Below, piece after piece: positions 10,681 through 22,776 of a stretch of DNA of 64,000 bases; position 1 is the stretch's first letter; every line of letters begins with the position of its first letter. The notes beneath the pieces were generated by a model that saw only the letters and a list, made by a program, of their open reading frames with translations, did no database searches and was not told the DNA's origin. The position numbers were made by a program, and so were the translations under genes. This stretch comes from Isoetes taiwanensis (taxonomy: Eukaryota > Streptophyta > Lycopodiopsida > Isoetales > Isoetaceae), in the NCBI GenBank assembly GCA_021234155.1, contig JAJEKV010000028.1:7078163-7142162 (forward strand), written 5' to 3'.

Positions 10681-10723
10681 TCAGACTACCACCTTAGGCC
10701 TGAGGCAACATCATCAGACCGAG

Positions 10724-11682
10724 GTGAAAACCAACGCACTGCCACCTTCAGCAACCGGCCTTACGCCGCATATTACCGTGTTATTGCAAGAGGCGGTTGA
10801 TGCTTTAAATGTGCAAGCGAATGGCGTGTACTTGGATGCAACGTTTGGTCGCGGTGGGTATAGTAAAAAGATATTGGCGGCACAGTGAGGGTGGCAAGTT
10901 AATTGCGCTAGACCGCGATACATGGCGGCCATATAAAAATCTGCGCAGCAAAATTCAAGATAAACGGTTTCAAATTTTGCATCGTCATTTTTCTGAGATG
11001 GCTGAGGCGTTGGCTGACATCGGCATTAGTCGGTGGGATGGCATTTTGCTCGGGATTTAGGCATTTCATCACCGCAAAATAGATGATGGTGAGCGTGTGG
11101 TTTATTTTAGTTTGATGGTCCATTAGATATGAATGGACCAAACAAAGGGGAAAACAGCCGCAGAGTTTCTGGTGCTGCAAATAGAGCGGCAACTGGCAGG
11201 AGGTCATAAAAAGCCATGGTGAAGAACGGTTTGCTAAACAGATTTCGTAAGGGCGATTATTAAAGAGCGCACAGGGGGTAATAGCACGCCACAACTGACA
11301 ATCCTGCTATCGGCTGGCGCGGTCCCCAAAATCGAGCCTGGGCAGGATCCGGCGACGCGCACCTTCAAGCTTACGGATTTTCGTCAATCAAGAGCTTGAG
11401 GAATTGTCGCCAGTATTGCCTCAGTGTTTGCTTGTTGAATCCTGAGGGGCGCTTGGCGGTGATTAGTTTTCATTCTTAGAAGATCGCATGGTCAAGGCTT
11501 TATTCGTGATGAGGAAAAATAGGATGCATTGCTCACCAATTTTCCTGTCATGTATAAAGATTTACCGCAACCAAGAATGATGGCAATAGGCGCGGCAATT
11601 AAGCCTTTGTGCGCAAGAAGTAAACAGAACCCGCGCCTGCTAGGGCGCGGGTGTTAAGAGTAGCAAAAAAGAACGAGCGTGA
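10724..11682 (+). CDS. rsmH: 16S rRNA (cytosine-1402-N4)-methyltransferase RsmH
   Basis: Methylates N4 of C1402 in the ribosomal P site using S-adenosylmethionine; formerly mraW. The start is a GTG at 10,724 after GAGG, or an upstream codon. [10 protein letters not shown] (10,770-10,800) and the AdoMet loop [10 protein letters not shown] (10,838-10,865) are clear. The central part shows the DLG-S-P-Q segment (near 11,055-11,080), and [12 protein letters not shown] (11,570-11,610) precedes an RVLRVA-type C-terminus. The stop is probably TGA at 11,680-11,682, next to the ftsL start. Confidence 0.92.
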
Positions 11683-11683
11683 T

Positions 11684-11999
11684 GTGAAAAGCGGCTGTGC
11701 GGTGACTAAGTTAAATTTAATTTTGTTTTTGTGTTGATAGCCACTGGGCTTGGGGTGATTACTCTACAGCATAAAGCAAGAAAGTTATATACATTGAATT
11801 GCACAGTTGCAAGATATTGCCAAGCAGGCGCAAGCTGAGTGGGGCAGTTGCGCCTTGGAGCAAGAAACATGCGCGCCTTCTCGCAGAGAGTATTGCGGCA
11901 AAAAGCTTGAATATGGAAGTGCCAGATATGAAACGGATCTGGCGGTGACGCCTAAGCAGGCAAGATGTAGTAAAGGCAAAAACAGTGAACGCACAATAA
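11684..11999 (+). CDS. ftsL: Cell division protein FtsL
   Basis: Small bitopic inner-membrane protein that joins FtsB and FtsQ in the divisome. A GTG at 11,684 (or ATG at 11,682) leads into one hydrophobic helix (11,700-11,760, LNLILFLLLIATGLGVI-like), then a periplasmic coiled-coil-like segment (11,780-11,890) and the conserved MKRIWR near 11,928-11,945. It sits between rsmH and ftsI, its normal place. The TAA at 11,997-11,999 is the likely end. Confidence 0.85.
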
Positions 12000-12005
12000 A
12001 CTATT

Positions 12006-13727
12006 GTGGTGAACCTATACTCGCATGGCGCCGCAGATTGTTGTTGGTGTTGATTTTGGTTGGTTATGGTGCCAAGTAGGGCGCAGTGCGGTTTGGGTGG
12101 TGGGCACGCACCGCGAGTTTTTGCAAAAAGGGGATGCACGCTTACACCACGTGTTCGATGGTGCTGGCGTTCCGCGCATCGCGGCAATATTACGGATAGA
12201 ACGGTGATTTGTTAGCCATTAGCACTCCCTGTGAGTCCATTTGGCTAGCCCACCTGATGTCAAAATTAATCAGGTGACAAAATTGCCAACTGGCTAAGTT
12301 TTGGGGTAAAAAGCTGAGGTAATAGAAAAAAGCTAGCCATAATGAAAAGAATTTGTTTATTTGCATGAAGGCAATCGCTGTGAATTGGCTGTGAAACGTC
12401 ATGCAACTTGGTATACCAGGGGTGTTTACATAACGCGAATATAAGCGCTACTACCCGGCGGCTGAAGCGGCTGCGCACGTAGTAGGCTTCACTGGCGTGG
12501 ATGAAACTGGCCAAGAAGGCTTTGAGTACGCTTCTGGAGCATTGGCTCTGCAAATTGCAAACGCCATGTGATTAAAGATCGCCAAGGTCGCATTATTGAA
12601 GATTTAGAAGCTGTTGAAGTACCGCAAGATGGGCGCTGACTTGGTGTTATCCATTGATGTACATTCAGTACTTAGCTTTACCGTGAACTCTCGCACGTGC
12701 GGGTGGAAGCAAACAAGCTACAAAGCCGGGCGATAGTAGTGCTAGGATGCAAAAACGGGTGAGGTGCTGGCTATGGCAAATGTGCCGAGTTATAACCCTA
12801 ATAACCGCGTCAACACATGGCAGGTAAGTCTAGAAACCGTGCAGTAGTGGATATTTTGAACCAGGCTCTACTTTAAACCTTCTTTGCGGTAGCGGCAGTG
12901 TTGGATGAAGGTAAATTTATCCCCAACTAGCATCGTACAAACTGCACCAGGTAATGCTGTCCATTGGGCCTGCCACTCATACGTGATGCGCATCCCCTAT
13001 GGTGCAATTGATGTTTCTACAAATTATTCAAAAAATCCTCTAACGTTGGTACTGCCAAATTGGCATTAACGCTTGCCAGAATATATGTGGAGCGTGTACA
13101 ACCAAGTAGGCTTTGGTAGACCTTCTTCTAATATTGGCTTTCCTGGTGAGGCATCAGTGCTGCGTAACTTTAAAACTTGGCGCCCTATTGAGCAGGCCAC
13201 GATGTCATATATGGTCACGGCGTTAGCATGACGCTTTGCAATTGGCACGTGCCTATACGGTGTTTGCCAACGAGGGTGAGCTTTAAGCCAGTGTCATTAC
13301 TCGCTTTCAAAAGAAGCGCCAGTAGGGCAGCAAGTGTTTAAGCCTGAAACGGCAAAAGTTTGAAAGATATGCTAGAGCTTGTGGTGCAAATCCAGGCGGT
13401 ACGGCTATTCGCGCGCAAGAAGCAGGTTATCGTGTGGCAGGTAAAACGGTACTGCGCATAAGCCCGGTATTGAAGGCTATGAAGAGGATAAATATGTGGC
13501 CTCGTTTGTAGGCATGGCACCAGCTTCACATCCAAAACTGATTGTAGCCGTGATGGTAGATGAACCAAGTAATGGCCAGTATTACGGTGGCGCAGCATCT
13601 GCGCCAGTATTCAGCGTAAAGTGATGTCTGATGCCTTGCGCATGATGGCGGTACCGCAAGATGCGCCTAACAATAATGTGTGGCTATCTTCCTGTAGATG
13701 AAACTAGAAATTCAGGAGTCCACATAA
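12006..13727 (+). CDS. ftsI: Penicillin-binding protein 3, septal transpeptidase FtsI
   Basis: D,D-transpeptidase that cross-links septal peptidoglycan; target of beta-lactams. An N-terminal membrane anchor (RRRLLLVLILVGYGA, 12,030-12,075) is followed by the PBP dimer region (12,090-12,620) and the transpeptidase domain (12,650-13,660). All three active-site motifs can be read: S-T-L-K within GSTLKPF (12,862-12,883), SSN (13,034-13,045) and KTGT (13,443-13,455). The TAA at 13,725-13,727 overlaps the murE ATG. The start codon is uncertain; an ATG at 12,025 lies inside the anchor in another frame. Confidence 0.95.
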
Positions 13728-15174
13728 TGAGTATAGCTGATATGCAACTTTAACAGCTTAGGTGATACTAACATGACGTCTGATAGTGTCGTCAAGTAAG
13801 CAATCTGCAACAGCGCATTTGTGGCTTGAGGGTGAGCACAATGATGGTAGAAACGGTATTGTGCATGCCATCACGCAAGGCGCGAAAGCCGTGATTTATG
13901 AGGTCAGTAGTTTGAATGGCCAGCGGCTTGGCAACATGTGCCCTACTTGCTGCTGAATTTGCGTAGCCAAATCTGGCGTGCTTGCTCGAATTTTACGGTC
14001 AACCATCACAGCATTTATGGATGGTAGGCGTCACTGGCACAAACGGAAAAACAAGTTGCACTCCAATGGATAGCCACTGCATTTTAATTTGCTGGGTAAA
14101 AAGCAGCTGTGATAGGCATCGCTAGGTAATGGTTTTGTGGGCAATTAAGTGCTACCCAAAACACCACGCCAGACCCTATTTTATTGCAACAAATGGCAGA
14201 TTTCCTCGCACAAGGTGTACAAGTAGTCGCAATGGAAGTGTCTTCATGGCTTATGCAAGGGCGCGTCAATGGTGTGGCATTTGATGGCGCGGTGTTTACT
14301 AACTTAACGCACGACTACCTCTAGGATTATCACGGCTCATTTGAAAATCCGCTATGCACAGGCCAAACGCATGCTATTTGATTGGCCGTTTAAAATGGTC
14401 ATACCTAATGCTGACGATGCTTATGGCAAAACATGGGCTGGAGGGATTTAAAAAATCAACAAAAGCGGTGATGACCTACGGTTTTGCTGACGCAGATGTG
14501 CTGGGCTTAATCAATTGCAGTTAAACAAATCAGGGATTGCAAATGTTAAAGTCTGCGCCGCTAGGTAGCGACAGTAAAAGCACCGCTGTATTGAAAATTT
14601 AATGCCAGCAATTTACTGGCGGTATTGGCCACGTTATTGGTGATGATATTTCTCTGCACAAGCGGTTGAGGTGGCGATTGCTGAGCTCAATTCAGTAGCA
14701 GGCAGAATGCAACCGTTTGGTGGGGGTGAGTTACCCGTGGTGATTGTAGATTGCGCCTTATACGCCCGGATGCACTTGAAAAAGTAATATAACTTTGCGC
14801 GCGAGCAAACGCAAGGTCAACTGATATGCGTATTTGGCTGTGGTGGCAAACCGCGATGCAACTAAGCGCGCGCCTATGGGCAAAATTGCCAGTCAATTGT
14901 TGATGTGGTGATTATCACCACGGATAATCCAAGAGATGAAGCGCCAGAGGCGATTGCAGCGCAGGTGCAACAAGGGGTTACGCGGGTATGTCAGCTTGAG
15001 TTAGATAGGACAAAGGCAATCTTATTAAGGATTTTGCAGGCGAAGCCTGAGGATATTGTATTGGTGGCAGGCAAAGGGCATGAAGATTACCAAGAAATTG
15101 CGGGTAAAAAATGCCTTATAGCGATATTGATGTAGTGATCTAAGGCTTTAGCGGAATATGAGGTGGCACGATGA
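13727..15174 (+). CDS. murE: UDP-MurNAc-L-Ala-D-Glu:meso-DAP ligase MurE
   Basis: Cytoplasmic ATP-dependent ligase that adds the third residue of the peptidoglycan stem peptide, in proteobacteria meso-diaminopimelate. The ATG at 13,727 (MSIADMQ) overlaps the ftsI stop. Readable motifs are the P-loop [10 protein letters not shown] (14,028-14,058), TTPDP (14,163-14,180), EVSSHGLMQGR-like sequence (14,236-14,270) and [12 protein letters not shown]-like sequence (14,298-14,335). The C-terminal domain closes with [12 protein letters not shown] (15,065-15,100). The TGA at 15,172-15,174 overlaps the murF ATG. The DAP-selecting DNPR appears at 14,926-14,937 (TDNPRDE). Confidence 0.95.
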
Positions 15175-16524
15175 TGAGGCTTTCTTGAATTCAGCAAAAG
15201 TAGTCAATGGTAACCTGATTAAGAAGATGTCAGCTTTGATAGCGTTGGCTCTGATAGTCGCAAATATCAAAAGCAGGGCAATTATTTGTGGCACTTCATG
15301 TATACTTGATGACATCAGTATGTAGAAAATGCCTTACAGCATGGTGCAGTTGCTGCCTTGGTTTCACCCAGCAAGGGCAACATCCACAAGTATTAGTAGC
15401 AGATAGCAAACGCGCACTTGGTCAATTCTGGGCGCATATTGGCGCGCAAAATGGGTTTGCCGGTGGCGGCTATTACTGGCAGTAACGGAAAACCTCAGTC
15501 AAAAGAAATGCTTGCATCCATCTTGGACCAATATGCAGGTGGTGGTGACAAAGTGTTAGCCACAGGGCAATCTTTTAATAATGACATTGCGTGCCACTGA
15601 CCTTTGCTCAACTTAAAGCCCCCACCAGTTTGCAGTGGGTTGAAATGGGCATGAATCACGCGGGTGAAATTCGCTACTTGGGCGGGTTAGTTTCCACGTG
15701 GCACTGAGAATAATGCCTAAGCCGCGCAATCTGGGTGGCTTGCAGCGTCAGAGGCCATTGCGCATGCCAAAGGTGAAATTCTTTGAAGGCTTTGCAGGCG
15801 GGAGGCAACGCCATTATTAACGTAGATGATGTTTATGCAAGCTATTGGAAAGAAGTAGCAAAAAGCATTTAAGCAGATGACGTTTGGCCCTCAATACGCA
15901 GGCTGATGTCACTGCCACTTACAGTTTAGGGCAGATGGTAGCCAAATGCAACTCATCACACCTATCGGTTCATGCGACTTGTAATTCCTGTAGCAGGTTT
16001 GCATTAACGTACGTAATGCCTTGGCGGCCTCTGCTTAGCCATTGCATTGGGGAACACTTTCAGCAATCAGTGAAGGCTTAAGCCAGTTTGCAGGGTCAAG
16101 GTCGGTTGGGTAAACACAAGCGTGGCCTCAATGGCGCCACCATTATTACGATAATTTTATATCGCCAACCCCGCTTCTATGAAAGCGGCTATTGATGTGC
16201 TTGCGGCAAAAATAGGTGTAAAAAGATTTTAGTATTAGGCGATATGGGCGAATTTAGGTGATACTGCCAGCATTACATGCCGAGATTGGTGAGTATGCGA
16301 AGCAAAAAAGGCATGGACGCACTGTATACCTTGGTGAAATGAGTTGAAATGGGGCGCAAGTTTTCAGGTGGTAGCACAACATTTTCAATCGCTAAACCGA
16401 TTTGGCAAATGCCATTGGGTAACCAACTCCAATGCCAATTAGCTATGTATTGGTCAAAGGCTCACGTTTTATGAAAATGAGCAGGTGGTTGAGTTGTTAC
16501 TAGAAAACAAGGGCAATAAAATAA
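15171..16524 (+). CDS. murF: UDP-MurNAc-tripeptide:D-Ala-D-Ala ligase MurF
   Basis: Last cytoplasmic Mur ligase; joins D-Ala-D-Ala to the UDP-MurNAc tripeptide. It starts in an ATGA overlap with murE. Motifs read are VGSDSRK (15,242-15,262), the P-loop ITGSNGK (15,471-15,491), EMGMNHAGEI (15,644-15,673), the NPASM segment (16,168-16,185) and VLGDMGEL (16,229-16,255). The length of about 450 codons is typical. A TAA at 16,522-16,524 is the probable stop, 16 bases before mraY. Confidence 0.95.
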
Positions 16525-16540
16525 TGAGGGAGAAACGCAC

Positions 16541-17644
16541 ATGCTATTGTAAGCACTTGCACAGTGGTTGGCGCATGACATTCGAGGATTTAATGTATTC
16601 AATTACATTACGCTTAGGGCGGTATTAGCTACCATGACCGCGCTTACTCATTTCTTTCATTATTGGTCCTGGCCTTAATCAGAAAATTCAACACACATAA
16701 AGTGGACAAACAGTGCGCAGTGATGCCCGCAACCCACCTGATTAAAACGGGTACGCCTACGATGGGCGGTGCACTCATTTTAATTTCAATTGGTATTTCC
16801 AACCTTGCTCTGGTCAGACTTATCTAACCGATTTGTATGGGTGGTGATGATTGTTACCTCTAGGGTTTCCTGGGTGCGGTAGGTTGGGTAGATGATTGGC
16901 GTAAAGTGGCCAATCGCACCCAGATGGTCGGTCTGCCAAAGAAAATATTTTGGCAAACATTAGTGGGCTTGGTTCAGCCATCTACTTGTGGCAAACCGCC
17001 ATGACACCTGCTGAAACGACATTAATCGTACCCGTTTTTCAAAACTTTGGTATTTCCGCTATGCAGGAGTTTTGTTGTAATTGACTTATTTAGTGATAGT
17101 CGGCAGTAGTAATGCCGTGAACTTAACCGGATGGTTTAGATGGCTTGGCACTTGCTCTTACCGTGTTGGTGCATGGTGCCTTGGGCGGTCTTGCTTGCGT
17201 GGCAGGGCATCTTTTATTTCTCTAAGCATTTAGGATTCCTTATGTGCCAGGTGCTGGTGAACTTACCGTATTTTATGCGCAGCGATGGCGGGCGCAGGGT
17301 TAGGTTTTGCGGTTTAACGCTTACCTGTTAAGAAGTATTTATGGGTGACGTTGGGGCGTTAGCCCAGGGCGGTGCGCTTGGCACGGTTATTGCTGTGGAT
17401 TAAAGCCAAGAAATCGTGCCTTTATCATGGTGGTGGCCGTGATGGAAACCTTTATCGGTGGCGGGCACAAGTCAGCTACACTTTAAATACAAACGTAAAT
17501 ATAAGAGGGACGGCGCATATTTTGTACGTACCGCTACATCACCACTACGAAATGGTATGGGCTGGAAAGAAACGCAAGTGGTAGTGTTTTTGGATTATTA
17601 CCATGATGTTGGTGTTGGTAGGTCTTGCAAGTTTAAAAATTAGG
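16541..17644 (+). CDS. mraY: Phospho-N-acetylmuramoyl-pentapeptide transferase MraY
   Basis: Ten-helix inner-membrane enzyme that makes lipid I from UDP-MurNAc-pentapeptide and undecaprenyl phosphate. The ATG at 16,541 follows GGGAGAAACGCAC and gives MLLLALAQWL. Conserved pieces are GTPTMGG (16,751-16,771), the catalytic DD within VDDWRK (16,888-16,907), SAKEN-like sequence (16,933-16,950), NLTDGLDGL-like sequence (17,122-17,150) and the PLHHHYE segment (17,532-17,552). The end reads GLASLKIR. Hydrophobicity runs through the whole span. Confidence 0.95.
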
Positions 17645-17684
17645 TACAGCACAAAATCACAGATAGTTGCTTGCAAATAGCACA

Positions 17685-17715
17685 GCAACAAAAGATTAAG
17701 TTCTTTGCTTGTTGC
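17685..17715. other. Hairpin-forming spacer between mraY and murD
   Basis: GCAACAAAAGA and TCTTTGCTTGTTGC can pair around a short loop in the 110-base gap before murD, the longest gap in this part of the cluster. No T tract follows, so termination is doubtful. It may be an mRNA structure. Confidence 0.3.
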
Positions 17716-17756
17716 ATTGCGCTGAGCCTAGGTGGCCCTGTGGTGAAGGTTTTAAC

Positions 17757-19117
17757 ATGAAGAAGACTGCATTAAAAAGACAAACGTATTGGTAAGCAGG
17801 GCCTTGGCGCAACAGGGCTTTCAGCATTGCGTTGGCTCAATGGCCATGGCGCAAGTTTGTCTGTGGCTGATACGCGTGAAACACCACCTAACTTAGCGGG
17901 CCATTCAAGCTGAGTTTAGCCAGTTACAAGCGTTCACAGGGGCATACCAGGAGGCGTTTTCGCAAGCAGAGGTCATTATTGTGATTAGCCCTGGTGTTTC
18001 CGTGAAAACGCCATTGGTGCAAGCCGCGATTGCCCGTGGCGTACCCAAGGTAGTTGGCGATGTGGAGCTGTTTGCGCAATACAAGCTAAGCACGGCTAAA
18101 GCCATTGCCATTACTGGTTCAAATGGCAAAGCACCGTCACCACGTTGGTGGGTGAAATGTGTCGCTGGGCTGGCTTAAACACTATTGTGGCTGGCAATAT
18201 TATTTGCCCGTAAGTTGATACTTTATCTATGCCAACGCCTGATGTTTATGCTTGAGCCATCAAGTTTTCAGCGTTGAAACGACTGCCCACTTGAATGCAG
18301 ATGTCGCTACCATGCTTAATTTAAGTGAAGATCATTTAGGATCGTCATGATGGCATGGATGAATATGCCTTGGCTAAGCAAGCCATTTTAATGGGCAAGG
18401 CGCAAGTGTTAAACCGTGATGACTATTACAGCATGGCGATGCGCCAATCTAATCGCACTGTTGATACCTTTGGTTTGATGCGCATATGCAAGATTATGGT
18501 GTGGCAGTAGGTCCAACAGGCATTAGCCTGCTTCCATGGCCGTACGCCATTACTGAATATGCAAGAAACAAAATTAGCAGGTTTGCATATCGCCGCTAAT
18601 GTGTTGCTGCCATCGCTTGTTGTCGCGCCATTGATTTGCTCTATGCTTGCCTCTGCTTAATGCAGCTCAAAACATTTAAAGGCTTACCTCACCGCGTAGA
18701 GTGGGTCGCACAAATTAATCAAGTCGATTTTATGACGACTTAAAGGCAATTCAACGTGGGTGCTACATGTGCGGCAAATTGCGTATGCAACAAAAAGTAG
18801 TACTCATTGCAGGGGTGACGGCAAAGGGCAAGACTTTTAGCCCGCTTAAAACAACCTGTTGAAAGTAATGGATGCTGTGGTACATAGGGCGTGATGCAAA
18901 CCTGATAGAATGCTTTCCTTTACCTACTGATGTTGCCTTATATCGCCTTGATATGGCAGAAGCAGCTGCTATTGCGCTTAAAGTAGCGCATCAAGGCGAT
19001 GCAGTTTTGTTACCTGCTTGCGCAAGTTTTGATATGTATCAAAACTATGTGCATCGTGCTGAGGTATTTGTTCAAGCTGTGCAGGCACTTGCTATTCATG
19101 CGCAACAAAAACAATAG
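17757..19117 (+). CDS. murD: UDP-MurNAc-L-alanine:D-glutamate ligase MurD
   Basis: Adds D-glutamate to UDP-MurNAc-L-Ala. The ATG at 17,757 gives MKKTALK, followed by the Rossmann-like GLGATGLS (17,802-17,825). Also seen are the SPGVS segment (17,988-18,002), the ATP loop ITGSNGK (18,110-18,130), SSFQ (18,256-18,268), LNLSEDH (18,316-18,336) and the C-terminal LLSPACASFD-like motif (19,004-19,033) that marks MurD. TAG at 19,115-19,117. Confidence 0.95.
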
Positions 19118-19142
19118 CGATGCAGGTGCTAGAGAGGCGCGT

Positions 19143-20304
19143 ATGATTAGTAGCTTAAACGCACGCTTACGCAATGTTGAGCCAATGTATGACCAGGTAT
19201 TGCTGTGGGTCATTATTGTGTTGCTTGGTATTGGTTTTAGGATGGTATATTCATCTTCAATTGCCATTGCTGAAGCCGATAAGGCCACAGGGTATAACAC
19301 CACTTATTATATGTCGCGTCAGGCTATTTATTTAGTAATGAGCCTAGTGGCTGCTGTCATCACGTTTCCAATTACCAATCCACTTTTGGCAAAAAAACTG
19401 CACCTATTTTTCTTGGTGAGTTTAGCCACGCCTATTCCCTGTGCTCATTCCAGGCATAGGATTAGTGGCAGGCGGAAGTCGTCGTTGATTTCCTTTTGAT
19501 AGTCCCCACCGTGCAACCATCAGAGTTCATAGCTATTTGCCACTGGCGTATGTGGTAGATTACACCCTGCGCAAAGCAGCGCATATGGATAGCTTTACGC
19601 GTGGATTTATGCCGATGTTAGTAGTGATGCTAGTCGTTGGTGGTCTGTTATTAATGGAGCCAGATTTTGGGCGTTTAGCTGTGATTACGCCATTGCCATG
19701 TCTATTTTGTGGCTGGGCGGTATTAACGCCAAACCCGTGGGCTTATTTATTATGTTGGTGCGGGTTTTGTAACGCTGACGTAAGCTCACCTTACCGTCTA
19801 GAGCGCGTAGCTGGTTTTATGGACCCTGGGCCGACCCTTATGGCAAAGGTTATCAACTCACATGCACTGATTGCATTTGGGCGTGGCGAATGGTTTGGCG
19901 TGGGCTTGGGCGCGAAAGCGTAGAAAAAATTGCTCTATTTACCAGAGGCACATACTGGATTTTACGTCTGTGTGGCTGAGGAACTAGGCTTTATAGGCGT
20001 TGCAGTGGTGATAGGTTTGTTTATGTGGAAGTTAGTGATGCGCGTACTTTCACAGGGTCGTCAGTGCGTATTGAAAATGAACGCTTATTTTGGCTCTTAT
20101 TACACACAAGGTTTAGGCGTTTGGTTTGGTGCGTAAGCAAGTACTTATTAATATGGGGGTCAAATACGCTTGCTAATGACAAAGGGCTAATACCACCGCT
20201 TTTATCTTACGGCGCAGCGTATTTGCTTAACTGGCACGCCGCCGCCATTTGCTCAGGAATTGACTTTGAGAACAGGCGTTTGCAAAAAAGGATTACCAGC
20301 ATGA
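19143..20304 (+). CDS. ftsW: Septal peptidoglycan glycosyltransferase FtsW (SEDS)
   Basis: Polytopic SEDS-family membrane protein that polymerises lipid II at the septum with FtsI. The ATG at 19,143 (MISSLNARLRNVEPMYDQ) was chosen because it follows murD closely and begins a normal FtsW cytoplasmic tail. Membrane helices alternate throughout. Signature pieces are VQPSEF (19,511-19,530), MEPDFG (19,654-19,671), PYRLERV (19,789-19,810), LYLPEAHT (19,933-19,956) and PLLSYGG-like sequence (20,192-20,215). The probable TGA at 20,302-20,304 overlaps the murG start. Confidence 0.94.
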
Positions 20305-21386
20305 GTGCGCATAAAAACGCTTTTAGTCATGGCGGCTAAGTACAGGCGGACATGTGATTCCTGGTTTAGCAGTGGCAGAAGAGATGCGTCATGCGGGTGG
20401 CAAGTCCATTGGCTAGGACATCGCACGGCATGAAAACAAATTAGTACCTACTAAAGGTATAAAGGATGACCAAACTTGAGTTTTCTGGTATGCGCGGCAA
20501 AGGGTTATTGCATAGCATAACGGGTGTATTCAAATTGGTCATTGCCACATTTTAAGGCTTGGTCTCAACAGAAGCACATTAAGCCTGCAGTGATTTTGTG
20601 GGTACGGGGGCTACGGACTGTGCCAGGCGGATGGCAACCAAATTACGCAACACACCTTTAGCTTTAGTGAACGCGGATGCAGCGCTTTGCTTTCCAATGT
20701 TCCCTTGCCCGTATGGCTAAACGTGATGTTTGGGTTTGAAGGAAAAGAATAGTCCGCCATGCGGGCACAGCCTAGTCACAGGTAATCCAATACGTGTATT
20801 ACTGCAGCGATTGCAAGCCCAGAAGCTAATGATATGGCGCAAGACAAGGCGTAATGCGTTTGTTGGTAGTAGGGGGGGAGTTTAGGCACAAGCACTTAAC
20901 CAACCTTACTGCAAGCGCTGCACGCATACCCAAAGCAGATAGGCCGATGGCGTACACCAAATCAGGTGCACAAATATATTGAGGTGATTAAAAGCCGCGG
21001 TATGTAGCGGCAGGTGTGCGTTTCGAAGTGCAGGCTTTATTGACGATATGGCGAGCGCTTACGCTGCTGATGCAGATATCTTGGTTTGCCAGCTGGCGCA
21101 ATCACTGTGAGTGAAATTAGCAGTGCAGGAGTGGCAAGTATTCTAGTGCCGTTTGTCGTATCCACTACCTCGCATCAACGAGATAACGCTGAGTGGATGG
21201 CGAAACAAGATGCGGCTATTCATTTGCTACAAACAGACATGATCGTTTCAACATTTGGCTACACTTGTTGACCAGTTTAACGCGTGAAAGACTTACGCAA
21301 ATTGCACAAAAACGCACGTAAATTAGGTAAGCCGCAGCCACTGTGTGTGTAATGCTGATGAGTTAGAAAGGATGGCCTTGGCATGA
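20301..21386 (+). CDS. murG: Lipid II synthase MurG
   Basis: Peripheral inner-membrane glycosyltransferase that adds GlcNAc to lipid I. The ATG at 20,301 overlaps the ftsW stop. The first G-loop reads as [16 protein letters not shown] over 20,343-20,392 with one indel; GGSLGA-like sequence is at 20,874-20,893; the donor-binding site reads [11 protein letters not shown]-like (21,080-21,112); the LVPF segment is at 21,147-21,160. A TGA at 21,384-21,386 overlaps murC. Confidence 0.94.
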
Positions 21387-22776
21387 AACATAAAGTAAAG
21401 CATATACACTCTTTTATTGGCATAGGCGGCTCGGGCATGAGTGGTATTGCGGAGGTGCCTTAATAATTTGGTCGGGTCAGTGGCCTGATTTAGCTATAAT
21501 AGCGTTACACACGTTTAAGTACCTTGGCGCGACTGTATCAAGGGCATGTGGCAACAAATCTTAAAGATGCTGGATGTGGTGGTGGTTTCAAGTGCGGTCA
21601 ATGAAGCTAACCCAGAAGTGGCTTGAAGCGGGCGAACAAAACGTATTCCGGCGTGGTGCCACGCGCATTAATGTGTTAGCCGAGCTTATGCGTTTTCGTC
21701 AGGGTATTGCAGTGGCAGGTACGCATGGTAAAACCACCACTACTAGCTTGATTGCTGTGTATTTTGGCCGGGCTGGTATGGACCCCCACTTACGTGATTG
21801 GTGGCAAATTAGAGGCCGCCAATGCGAATGCAAAGCTGGCACTGGTGAATATATTGCAGCCGAGGCAGACGAGCCTGATGCTTCATTTTTGCATCTCACA
21901 CCAGTGATGGCGGTAGTTACCAATATTGACCAAGACCATATGGACACCTATGAACACAGCTTTAAAACTCAAAAGCATTTGTAGAGTTTTACAGCAATCA
22001 CCCTTTGGGTATGGCTGTAGCGTGTATCGATGACCCTAATGTGCGTGCAATATTACCGCGAATTACTGCCTGTAATGACTTACGGTGTGAGTGAAGATGC
22101 GCGTATTCGTGCCATTAATATTCAGCAGATGACGGCAAGATGCACTTTACCGCACAACGCATTAATGGCGTAACGACCGAGTTTGAGGTTACGCTTAATT
22201 TACCTGGTCACCACTACGTACTGAATGCTTTAGGCAGCCATTGCCATTGCTAGTGAGTTAAATGCGCCAGATGCTGCCATCGCCAAAGGCTAAAGAGTTT
22301 AAAGGGTGGGTCGACGTTTTGAGCGTTACGGTGAAGTGCCCGCAAAAACGGTGGGCGGTACTTTTAGCTTAATTGATGACTATGGGCACCATCCAGTAGA
22401 AAATGCAGGCAGGATAGCCGCGGCGCGTGGGCTTTTCCAAAACCGCTGCTTGGTATTGGGCGTTTCAGCCACATCGTTATACACGCACACGCGATTGCTT
22501 TGAAGATTTTGTCAAAGTGCTCTCAAGTGCAGACGCAGTGTTGCTGACAGAGGTTTATTCAGCGGGAGAAGCGCTTCATTGTGGCGGCAGACGGACGTTC
22601 ATTGGCATGCGCAGTGTGAAAGCGCAGGCAAGGTAGAGCCTATGTTTTATGAAACCACCCAAGCCCTTTGCTGCAAGCAATTTTAGATGTAGCACAAGCG
22701 GGTGATGTGGTGATTGTGATGGTGCTGTGGGCTCTATAGCCAAGTGGCCGCAAAAACAAAGGAGCTGGCAGTTTAA
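21383..22776 (+). CDS. murC: UDP-MurNAc:L-alanine ligase MurC
   Basis: Adds the first amino acid of the peptide stem. The ATG at 21,383 (MKHKVKHIH) sits in an ATGA overlap with mur[15 protein letters not shown] (21,414-21,452) is the UDP-binding Rossmann signature, GTHGKTTTT (21,718-21,746) the ATP loop, EADEPDASF (21,863-21,890) the Mg-binding stretch (usually E-A-D-E-S) and DDYGHHP (22,374-22,394) the C-terminal motif. The TAA at 22,774-22,776 overlaps the murB ATG by one base. Confidence 0.95.

Noticed and set aside
10908-11294. 128-codon minus-strand frame inside rsmH
   Set aside because: Shadow of rsmH; the plus-strand frames carry the methyltransferase motifs.
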